From: Sphingomonas sp. LaA6.9
GTDB taxonomy: Bacteria; Pseudomonadota; Alphaproteobacteria; Sphingomonadales; Sphingomonadaceae
DNA length: 64,000 nucleotides
Direction of reading: 5' to 3'
Assembly: GCF_022601895.1 (NCBI RefSeq)
Contig: NZ_JAKVIO010000011.1
Span: 1 to 64,000 of the forward strand
The notes beneath the pieces were generated by a model. It was not told where the DNA came from. It did no database searches and saw only the letters and a program-made list of their open reading frames with translations. Position 1 is the stretch's first letter. Each line of letters opens with the position of its first letter. A program made the translations under genes and the position numbers. Of this stretch, positions 46,532 to 57,854 are shown piece after piece.

Positions 46532-47236
46532 TCACTCTTCGGTGAAACGGTAGCCTCGGCCGTAAAGCGTGTCGATCGCGTCGAACTGGTCGTCGACCTG
46601 TCGGAACTTGCGGCGGAGGCGCTTGATATGACTGTCGATCGTGCGGTCGTCGACATACATGTCCTCCTGATAGGCTGCATCCATGAGCTGGTCGCGCGTC
46701 TTGACCACGCCCGGGCGGCGGGCAAGCGATTCGAGGATCAGGAATTCGGTCACGGTCAGCGTCACTTCCTGGCCGCCCCAACTCACCCGGTGGCGCGCAG
46801 GATCCATCTCCAGGCGCCCGCGGACCAGTAGTTCGACCTCTTCCTCCTCGGTGCCCGCGGGCTGCGCCGCAAGTTCGGTGCGCCTCAGGATGGCACGGAT
46901 ACGCGCGATCAGCAGCCGCTGCGAGAAGGGCTTCGAGATATAGTCGTCGGCGCCCATCGCGAGCCCCAGCGCCTCGTCGAGCTCGTCGTCCTTGGACGTG
47001 AGGAAAATGACGGGGAGGTTGCTCTTCTCGCGCAGCCGACGCAGTAGCTCGAGTCCGTCCATGCGCGGCATCTTGATGTCGAACACTGCGAGATCGGGCG
47101 GATTCTCCGTAAGCGCCTTCAGCGCATTCTCGCCATCGGTGTAGAGCCGCGTCACGAAGCCTTCGGCCTGGAGCGCGATCGACACCGACGTCAATATGTT
47201 ACGGTCATCGTCGACGAGCGCGATGGTTGCGGACAT
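46532..47236 (-). CDS. chvI: Response regulator ChvI
   Basis: This 234-residue OmpR-type regulator has the acidic pocket DDD at residues 9-11, the phospho-acceptor Asp53 in [11 protein letters not shown] and the switch lysine in FLTSKDDE. The C-terminal winged helix contains [18 protein letters not shown]. It pairs with ChvG and in relatives controls envelope, acid-stress and gluconeogenic genes; the divergent neighbour pckA is a likely target. Confidence 0.96.
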   Translation of the reverse strand: MSATIALVDDDRNILTSVSIALQAEGFVTRLYTDGENALKALTENPPDLAVFDIKMPRMDGLELLRRLREKSNLPVIFLTSKDDELDEALGLAMGADDYISKPFSQRLLIARIRAILRRTELAAQPAGTEEEEVELLVRGRLEMDPARHRVSWGGQEVTLTVTEFLILESLARRPGVVKTRDQLMDAAYQEDMYVDDRTIDSHIKRLRRKFRQVDDQFDAIDTLYGRGYRFTEE

Positions 47237-47314
47237 GGACTGTGCTGCTCCCTTTGACCCCCTGCCGCTCTAAAACAACATATGAGCCGGGGCAAATCCC
47301 CCTGATAGCGTTGT

Positions 47315-47344
47315 CTTGTTGCACAAGGGACATGCTTCGATATG
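47315..47344 (+). promoter_or_regulatory. Possible pckA promoter with embedded palindrome
   Basis: TTGTTG (47316-47321) and GATATG (47339-47344) are 17 bases apart. The 13-base palindrome CTTGT-TGC-ACAAG (47315-47327) covers the -35 box and could be an operator. Both are pattern matches only. Confidence 0.3.
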
Positions 47345-47415
47345 CGCCGGAATGAAGTTCAAGGCGCGCGCACACGGCGTTGCGTCACACCAGTCGGGTA
47401 TTCAGGAGATACAAG

Positions 47416-49020
<1,605 letters not shown>

Positions 49021-49040
49021 GAGTACGGAGAGGGGAATTT

Positions 49041-49071
49041 CCGGGCTCTCAGCAAAGAAATGAGAGCCCGG
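49041..49071 (+). promoter_or_regulatory. Perfect hairpin ending three bases before a start codon
   Basis: CCGGGCTCTCA (49041-49051) and TGAGAGCCCGG (49061-49071) form an 11-bp stem over a 9-base loop. It begins 20 bases after the pckA stop and ends two bases before ATG 49074. The GAGAG that could serve as ribosome-binding site is inside the stem. It may terminate pckA mRNA, control translation of the next gene, or both. No T-run follows. Confidence 0.6.
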
Positions 49072-49073
49072 AA

Positions 49074-49547
49074 ATGACTGAATACACGCCAAGACTGTTC
49101 GAGAACGACGACGCCATCCGCCATATCGGCGAGGGGCTGTTGGCCTGCACGCTGGCGCGCGCCGAATGGACGCACGAGGCGCATCTCGCGGCTTGCACCT
49201 GGCTGGTGCGCGAGCGCCCCGATATTCATGCCGAGAGCGCGCTGCCCGTGATCATCGCACGCTTCAACGAAAGCGTTGGCGGCGTGAATGACGATCATAA
49301 CGGTTATCATGAGACGATCACGCAGTGCTTCGTGCGCGGCGTTCGGCTGCACCTCGAAGCGCATCCGGTCGAGGCGTCGCTCGTCGACCTGGTCAATGCG
49401 CTGCTGCTCTCGGAGAAGGGCGCGCGCGACTGGCCGTTGCGCTTCTACAGCCGCGAAAGGCTGTTCTCGGTCGCTGCGCGGAGAGGGTTTGTCGAGCCCG
49501 ATCTCAGTCCGCTGCCGTGCCTCCGACGATCATCCGCCCCAGCATGA
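49074..49547 (+). CDS. Uncharacterised conserved protein with WTHEAHL and GYHET motifs
   Basis: This 157-residue protein has no signal peptide or membrane helix. It carries histidines in two conserved-looking motifs, EWTHEAHLAA (His34, His37) and DHNGYHETIT (His75, His79), which may bind a metal. I recall similar unnamed proteins in other bacteria but no known function. It starts just after a perfect hairpin, and its last 44 bases overlap the convergent gene. No in-frame start exists upstream. Confidence 0.75.
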   Translation: MTEYTPRLFENDDAIRHIGEGLLACTLARAEWTHEAHLAACTWLVRERPDIHAESALPVIIARFNESVGGVNDDHNGYHETITQCFVRGVRLHLEAHPVEASLVDLVNALLLSEKGARDWPLRFYSRERLFSVAARRGFVEPDLSPLPCLRRSSAPA

Positions 49548-49842
49548 CTTCATGATGCTCCACATGTTCAGGGCGTTCGAGAAGAAAGCGGTCGTCCTCT
49601 GGGTAATAGCGTGCGCGGCTGATGTCCTCGCCCGCAAAGCCCCTGATGGCCTCCAGCGATATCCACCAGCTGAGCGTCGTGACTTCGCTCGTGCCGTCGC
49701 CGAGGTCGCGCATCAGCATCTGGAATCCCAGATTGCCGTGCGTGTTGCGGTAATCGGCGCCGCCGGTGCCTTCGATGTAATGGACATAGGCATCGCGATC
49801 GGCGGTTCGAATCCGGCCGGTCCAGCGACGCAGAATGATCAC
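49504..49842 (-). CDS. Small dimeric alpha/beta-barrel-like protein (ABM-type)
   Basis: This 112-residue protein resembles the antibiotic-biosynthesis-monooxygenase/dimeric ferredoxin-like fold: IILRRWTGRIRTADRDAYVHYIEGTG at the start, VTTLSWWISLEAIRGFAG in the middle and HVEHHEVMLGR near the end. Many such proteins are small oxygenases or just fold relatives; no function is claimed. It overlaps the NfeD-like gene by four bases and the convergent gene by 44. Confidence 0.75.
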   Translation of the reverse strand: MIILRRWTGRIRTADRDAYVHYIEGTGGADYRNTHGNLGFQMLMRDLGDGTSEVTTLSWWISLEAIRGFAGEDISRARYYPEDDRFLLERPEHVEHHEVMLGRMIVGGTAAD

Positions 49843-50285
49843 GGCAGCGGTTCCACGGTCAGCCGGCCATTGGCGGCGCCCGTGACGCGCAGCCTCGTGC
49901 CGACGGCAGCATCGGCGCCGATCGCGGTCCAGACGCCGTCGGCGACGCGTACGCGCCCGGTGCCGCCGTCGATGGCCTCAACCACGGTGACGATTTCACC
50001 AATCAGCCGGGCCGTGCGGTCATTGAGCAACGGATCGCTCGTCTCGATCGGATTGAGTGCGAACCAGCGCCGCCCTGCATAGACCGCGGCGATCGCCAGC
50101 GTCGCGAAAACCGCGAACTGTGCGGGTTCGCCGATGCCCGTGAGCAGCGTGATCACGCCGGTCAGCAGCGCGGCAAGGCCGATCCAGATCAGGAAGAAGC
50201 CGGGCAGCAGGATCTCTGCCGTGCCCAGGATCGCGGCCAGGATCATCCAGATCCAGTGCGCTTCGAGCGGAAGCACGTCCAGCAT
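49839..50285 (-). CDS. NfeD-like membrane protein
   Basis: This 148-residue protein has two or three helices in its first 70 residues (WIWMILAAILGTAEILLPGFFLIWIGLAALL) and a C-terminal OB-fold domain (RTARLIGEIVTVVEAIDGGTGRVRVADGVW). Such short NfeD proteins are the partners of SPFH proteins, one of which is encoded 12 bases upstream. The pair is thought to organise membrane domains. Confidence 0.92.
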   Translation of the reverse strand: MLDVLPLEAHWIWMILAAILGTAEILLPGFFLIWIGLAALLTGVITLLTGIGEPAQFAVFATLAIAAVYAGRRWFALNPIETSDPLLNDRTARLIGEIVTVVEAIDGGTGRVRVADGVWTAIGADAAVGTRLRVTGAANGRLTVEPLP

Positions 50286-50297
50286 CGCGTCCTCCTG

Positions 50298-51263
50298 TCA
50301 GGCCTGTTCGAAGGGGCCGGGGCGACGCGAACGGGCGGGCGGCGGGGTGCCGCCGTCATTTCCGCCCAGCGCTTCCTTGGCCAGTTCCCCGATTCCGCCG
50401 AGCGTGCCGATGAGCTGCGTCGCCTCCACCGGGAACAGGATCGTTTTGGCGTTGGGCGAAGTCGCGAACTGGCCGATCGCATCGACATATTTCTGCGCGA
50501 CGAAATAGTTGATCGCTTGCGCGCTGCCCTTTTCGATCGCTTCGGACACCATCTGCGTCGCCTTGGCCTCTGCCTCTGCCGAGCGTTCACGCGCCTCTGC
50601 GTCTCGGAACGCTGCCTCGCGACGTCCCTCTGCCTCCAGGATCTGCGACTGCTTTTGCCCTTCGGCGCGCAGGATTTCAGACGCCCGGCTGCCCTCGGCC
50701 TCAAGGATCACTGCGCGCTTCTCGCGCTCGGCCTTCATCTGGCGGCCCATGGCGTTCACGATATCGGCCGGCGGGCGGATATCCTTCACCTCGACGCGCG
50801 TGATCTTGACGCCCCAGCTCGTCGTCGCGTGATCGACCACCGAGAGCAGCCGCGCGTTGATCTCGTCGCGCTTCGACAGCGTCTCGTCGAGGTCCATCGA
50901 TCCCATCACGGTACGCAGGTTGGTCGTGGTGAGTTGCAGGATCGCGACATAAAGTTCGTAGACTTCATAGGCGGCCTTCGCCGGGTCGAGCACCTGGAAG
51001 AACACGACGCCGTCGACCGCGACCATCGCATTGTCCTTGGTGATGATTTCCTGGCCGGGGATATCCAGCACCTGCTCCATCATGTTGATCTTGCGTCCGA
51101 CGCGATCGACGAAGGGCACGATCAGGTTGAAGCCGGGTGCGGCGGTATGGGTAAAGCGCCCGAAGCGCTCGATCGTGTAGATGTAACCCTGGCGCACCAC
51201 GGTAACGCCCGCGAAGACGAAGGCGATCGCAAGCACCGCGACAATGATGAAGAACAGGCTCAT
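50298..51263 (-). CDS. SPFH/stomatin-family membrane protein (QmcA/paraslipin type)
   Basis: This 321-residue protein has a single N-terminal helix (SLFFIIVAVLAIAFVFAGVTVV), the SPFH domain (RFGRFTHTAAPGFNLIVPFVDRV), and a long helical region rich in Ala, Glu and Arg (AEREKRAVILEAEGSRASEILRAEG) that drives oligomerisation. It forms ring or cage assemblies on the inner membrane and may protect against or recruit proteases. The NfeD-like partner follows in the same unit. Confidence 0.94.
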   Translation of the reverse strand: MSLFFIIVAVLAIAFVFAGVTVVRQGYIYTIERFGRFTHTAAPGFNLIVPFVDRVGRKINMMEQVLDIPGQEIITKDNAMVAVDGVVFFQVLDPAKAAYEVYELYVAILQLTTTNLRTVMGSMDLDETLSKRDEINARLLSVVDHATTSWGVKITRVEVKDIRPPADIVNAMGRQMKAEREKRAVILEAEGSRASEILRAEGQKQSQILEAEGRREAAFRDAEARERSAEAEAKATQMVSEAIEKGSAQAINYFVAQKYVDAIGQFATSPNAKTILFPVEATQLIGTLGGIGELAKEALGGNDGGTPPPARSRRPGPFEQA

Positions 51264-51372
51264 TCAATCCCCCCGGACATGACGCTGCGGATACTGCCTT
51301 GAGATCACGCGCACGCCAAGCAGAATTGGGGAGGGGGTTGCGGGCGTCGAAATTCGCTGCCAATGGCCTGCG

Positions 51373-54352
<2,980 letters not shown>

Positions 54353-54361
54353 GGCCACGCG

Positions 54362-55540
54362 ATGACACCCCAGGCGCGGGTCCAGGCCGCCATCGAGCTG
54401 CTCGACGAGATCATCGTCGCGGCGCGCGAGGGCGGCGCGGCGGCTGACACGATCATCGCGCGCTATTTCAAGACCCGACGCTATGCAGGGTCGAAAGACC
54501 GGCGCGCGGTGCGCGATCATGTCTATGCCGCGATCCGTCGCAGCGGCGATCGTCCGACCTCGGGCCGTGCCGCGATGATCGGGCTTGCGCGCGACGATAC
54601 CGAACTCGTGGGGCTGTTCGACGGAGCCCCGCACGGACCAGCGCCGATCACTGCCGACGAGGCCGCGACGTCGGCGAACCCGGTGCCCTCATGGCTCGGC
54701 GCCTCAATCTCTGCGCTGGGCGACAATGAAGCCACTGCGCTTCTCGAACGCGCGCCGCTCGACCTGCGCGTCAATCGCCTCAAGGCGACGCGCGAGGCGG
54801 TCCTGGCGGAAATCCCCGAGGCGAGTGCAATGGCTCACAGCCGCGACGGAATCCGCCTTCCTGAAGGTTTCGCAGTCGAGTCGCACCCGCACTGGCTGGA
54901 CGGCAGCATCGAGATTCAGGACGAAGGCAGCCAGCTCATCGCCGAAGTTTGCGGCGCCGTGCCGGGGATGACCATCGTGGATCTCTGCGCCGGGGCGGGC
55001 GGCAAGACGCTGGCGCTCGCTGCCGATATGGGCGGGGAAGGGCGCCTCATCGCGTGCGACACGGTGAAGTCGCGACTGGATCGCTTGCCGCCACGCGCCG
55101 CGCGCGCTGGCGCGACCGGGATCGAACTTCGCCTGCTCGACGGCGGTCGCGAACAGGAGAAGCTCGCGGATCTGGCGGGGCAGGCCGATATCGTGCTCGT
55201 CGATGCGCCGTGTTCGGGCACCGGTACGTGGCGACGGAACCCGGAGGCGCGCTGGCGGTTAACGTCGGAGCGATTGACCGCGCTCAATGCGCTTCAGGCG
55301 CGGATCATCGACCTTGCAGTGCCCCTTCTGCGTCCGGGAGGTGTGCTGGTCTACGCCGTCTGCTCGGTGCTCGACAGCGAAGGCAAGGATCAGGTGGCGG
55401 CGTTGCTCAAACGGCATTCATCCTTGACGCCCGAAAGAGCTTTGCCCCATGTTGGGCGTATATGGGGAGACGGAACACTGCTCACCCCGGCCAGGGATCA
55501 GACCGACGGATTTTTCGTCGCGAGGATCAGGCGGCCGTGA
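54362..55540 (+). CDS. RsmB/NOP-family RNA cytosine methyltransferase
   Basis: This 392-residue SAM-dependent enzyme has SAM-binding VDLCAGAGGKTLALAADM near residue 203, the m5C catalytic pair PCSGTGTWRRNPEARW and VYAVCSVLDSEG, and an N-terminal RNA-binding region. It is probably an rRNA (cytosine-C5) methyltransferase. It starts 9 bases after guaB and is likely co-transcribed. Confidence 0.93.
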   Translation: MTPQARVQAAIELLDEIIVAAREGGAAADTIIARYFKTRRYAGSKDRRAVRDHVYAAIRRSGDRPTSGRAAMIGLARDDTELVGLFDGAPHGPAPITADEAATSANPVPSWLGASISALGDNEATALLERAPLDLRVNRLKATREAVLAEIPEASAMAHSRDGIRLPEGFAVESHPHWLDGSIEIQDEGSQLIAEVCGAVPGMTIVDLCAGAGGKTLALAADMGGEGRLIACDTVKSRLDRLPPRAARAGATGIELRLLDGGREQEKLADLAGQADIVLVDAPCSGTGTWRRNPEARWRLTSERLTALNALQARIIDLAVPLLRPGGVLVYAVCSVLDSEGKDQVAALLKRHSSLTPERALPHVGRIWGDGTLLTPARDQTDGFFVARIRRP

Positions 55541-55575
55541 CAGCCCCCACCCGTTCTCCCGCCTTGGAGATGATT

Positions 55576-56088
55576 ATGCGTTATACGCCTGTGACATGCG
55601 CGCTCGCGCTGACCCTCGCCTGTTTTTCCAGCGGGGTTAATGGCCAGAAACCCGATGCCGAAATCGATCAGCGCTCGATCGAGCTGGTCCAGAAAGGCGA
55701 GGCGCTGGCCGCCACGGGCGACTATCAGGGCGCGAATGACGCGATCGAGAGCGCGCTGGTGCTCGATCCTCGCAATCGCGCCGCTTATGTCGCGCTCGCC
55801 AAGGTCGCGCAGAAGCAGGAACTCAACGGAAAGGCGATCCGCTTCTACCGCGAGGCTTTGAAGATCGAGCCCAATGACGTCAATGCGCTCGCAGGACAGG
55901 GCGAAGCCCTCGTCGCCAAGGGCGCGGTCGAGAAGGCCAAGGAAAACCTTGCCCGCATCGAAAAGCTCTGCGTTTCGCGCTGCGCCGAACAGATCGCGCT
56001 CTCCGCGACGATCGCGCGCGGGCCTGCGCCGCAGGTCCTTACCGCGAAAACGACAGCGCCGCAGCCCGGGGCCGCAAAGGCCGAGTAA
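55576..56088 (+). CDS. Secreted TPR-repeat protein
   Basis: This 170-residue protein has a signal peptide (MRYTPVTCALALTLACFSSGVNG) and two to three TPR units (GDYQGANDAIESALVLDPRNRAAYVALAKVAQ, NGKAIRFYREALKIEPNDVNALAGQGEAL). It is probably a periplasmic scaffold; partner unknown. Two ATGs are close (55570 and 55576); I took the second because GGAG sits six bases before it. It lies 35 bases after the methyltransferase and meets argJ tail to tail. Confidence 0.82.
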   Translation: MRYTPVTCALALTLACFSSGVNGQKPDAEIDQRSIELVQKGEALAATGDYQGANDAIESALVLDPRNRAAYVALAKVAQKQELNGKAIRFYREALKIEPNDVNALAGQGEALVAKGAVEKAKENLARIEKLCVSRCAEQIALSATIARGPAPQVLTAKTTAPQPGAAKAE

Positions 56089-56096
56089 ATGCCCGG

Positions 56097-57326
56097 TCAG
56101 CTCCGGTAATCGGCGTTGATCGCGATATAGCCATGCGTCAGGTCGCACGTCCAAACGGTCGCGCGGCCTGATCCCAGCCCCAGATCGACGCCAATCTCGA
56201 TCTCCTTGCCCTTCAGATGCGCCGCGACGGGTGCCTCGTCATAACCTTCGAGCGCAAGCCCGCCCTGGGCGACCTGCGTTGCACCGAAGCGGATGGCGAG
56301 CTGGTCGCGCTCGGCGGGCTCTCCCGCCTTGCCTACTGCCATGACGACGCGCCCCCAATTGGCGTCCTCACCCGCGATCGCGGTCTTCACCAGCGGGGAA
56401 TTAGCCACCGACAGCGCGATCCGGTGCGCGCTGTCGTCGGAGACGGCTCCCTCGACCTGGATCTCGATGAATTTCGTCGCTCCCTCGCCATCGCGCACGA
56501 CAAGGTGTGCGAGCTGGAGGCACATGTCGCTGAGCGCTGCCTGAAACGCGTCTGCGCCCGCATCGTCGGGGGAGGTGAGGGGCGTGTTGCCCGCCTTGCC
56601 CGTCGCGAAGGCGAGCACCGTGTCGCTCGTCGAGGTGTCGCTGTCGACCGTGATGCACGAAAAGCTGGTCCGGTTTGCGGCGGACAGCATCTTTTGCAAC
56701 AGGACCGAATCGATCGCCGCATCGGTGAAGATGAAGCCGAGCATCGTTGCCATGTCGGGCGCGATCATCCCCGATCCCTTGACGATACCGACCAGATTGA
56801 CGGTCTTGTCGCCGATCACCGCGCGCGTGAGCACGGCCTTGGGAAAGGTGTCGGTCGTCATGATCGTGGCGGCGGCCTGTTCCCAGTCGCAGGGTTCGGC
56901 ATCGAATGCTGCATCAAGCCCGGCTTCGGCCTTGTCGATCGGAAGCGGCACGCCGATCACCCCCGTCGAGGCGATGAAGACGTCGGACGGCTGGCAATCG
57001 AGATGTCCCGCCACGCGCGCCGCGATCGCCTCGACAGCCGCGCGCCCGCGATTGCCGGTAAAGGCGTTGCTGTTGCCGGCATTGACGACAAGTGCCCGCG
57101 CCGCGCCCAGCCCCATTGCTGAGCGACACCATTCGACCTCGGGCGAGGGGCATTTGCTCTGCGTCGTGACGCCCGCAACCGCGGTGCCAGCCGCCAGTTC
57201 GACATAGGTCAGGTCGCAGCGGTCCCAGGTCTTGTATCGCGCACGCGCCACGCGCGGGATCACGCCCTGGATTGCCGGGAGATCGGGGAAGCGCTCGGGC
57301 GCAAGAGGGGAGCGGGTGGTTGTCAT
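56097..57326 (-). CDS. argJ: Bifunctional ornithine acetyltransferase/N-acetylglutamate synthase
   Basis: This 409-residue enzyme recycles the acetyl group in arginine synthesis. The self-cleavage site is before Thr194 in DMATMLGFIF, which becomes the nucleophile of the beta chain; the oxyanion segment STGVIGVPL is near residue 120. The C-terminus HGYIAINADYRS is typical. The gene is single and divergent from the small gene upstream of secA. Confidence 0.96.
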   Translation of the reverse strand: MTTTRSPLAPERFPDLPAIQGVIPRVARARYKTWDRCDLTYVELAAGTAVAGVTTQSKCPSPEVEWCRSAMGLGAARALVVNAGNSNAFTGNRGRAAVEAIAARVAGHLDCQPSDVFIASTGVIGVPLPIDKAEAGLDAAFDAEPCDWEQAAATIMTTDTFPKAVLTRAVIGDKTVNLVGIVKGSGMIAPDMATMLGFIFTDAAIDSVLLQKMLSAANRTSFSCITVDSDTSTSDTVLAFATGKAGNTPLTSPDDAGADAFQAALSDMCLQLAHLVVRDGEGATKFIEIQVEGAVSDDSAHRIALSVANSPLVKTAIAGEDANWGRVVMAVGKAGEPAERDQLAIRFGATQVAQGGLALEGYDEAPVAAHLKGKEIEIGVDLGLGSGRATVWTCDLTHGYIAINADYRS

Positions 57327-57363
57327 GGCGCGCGGTTATCGCAATATCGCAGCTCATGCAGCA

Positions 57364-57393
57364 GGCAATTTGCATCGCTGCGTTGCAAATGCC
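57364..57393. promoter_or_regulatory. Imperfect dyad between argJ and the secA leader gene
   Basis: GGCAATTTGCA (57364-57374) and TGCAAATGCC (57384-57393) are near reverse complements with one extra T, centred 50 bases from the argJ start. It could be an operator for either gene. No regulator is assigned. Confidence 0.25.
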
Positions 57394-57461
57394 GCGTTTT
57401 GATTAGACGAAGCGCAACACAGTAACTATGTCGAAGGCCATCGACGCCACAGGAACGACCT

Positions 57462-57740
57462 TTGGAACTGCTGCTTTTCCTCTCTGCGCTGCTGACCGGC
57501 CTTACCGGAGTGATATCCGGCGAGCGCAAGGCAGAGCCTGCGCAGGTCCAGAGAAGCGCAGCCGAACTCGCCGTGAGCGTGGTGGCCGATATTTCGGTCG
57601 AGACCGTGGCGCCGGCGCTTCATGTGGCGGTCTTGCCGTTCGAGCCGCGCGCAATGCGGGCAAATGCACAGCCTTTCGAGGCTGACTATGCCGCCGTGCT
57701 GCAGGATCCCCGCCGCGTAAACGAGCGCAGGCTGGAATAG
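57462..57740 (+). CDS. Small hydrophobic-start protein directly upstream of secA
   Basis: This 92-residue protein begins MELLLFLSALLTGLTGVISGERKAEP, a signal-peptide- or anchor-like segment, and has a 70-residue hydrophilic tail rich in Ala, Val, Arg and Pro. It starts at TTG 57462 with AGGAA eight bases upstream; no ATG exists in this frame. It ends 114 bases before secA. The arrangement resembles secM-secA of enterobacteria, although no known arrest motif is visible. A different-frame opening at 57428 looks like a shadow. Confidence 0.6.
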   Translation: MELLLFLSALLTGLTGVISGERKAEPAQVQRSAAELAVSVVADISVETVAPALHVAVLPFEPRAMRANAQPFEADYAAVLQDPRRVNERRLE

Positions 57741-57787
57741 ATCGCTTATCTGCGTCGCGCCGTGGCGCGCCGTTCCATAGCAACGCT

Positions 57788-57793
57788 TATAAT
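57788..57793 (+). promoter_or_regulatory. Perfect -10 box upstream of secA
   Basis: TATAAT lies 62 bases before the secA start, inside the gap after the small gene. No good -35 box is seen at the normal distance (57765-57770 is GC-rich). It may give secA its own transcript. Confidence 0.35.
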
Positions 57794-57854
57794 CATGCGG
57801 CCCGCCGACATTGGTCGACGCGCCCGCTCCCAGATCGAAAAGACAGGAAAACCC

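Noticed and set aside
57428-57685. 85-codon frame overlapping the secA leader gene
   Set aside because: It starts with ATG but the translation is arginine- and glycine-rich without structure; the overlapping TTG-started frame has a membrane-like start and a ribosome-binding site.
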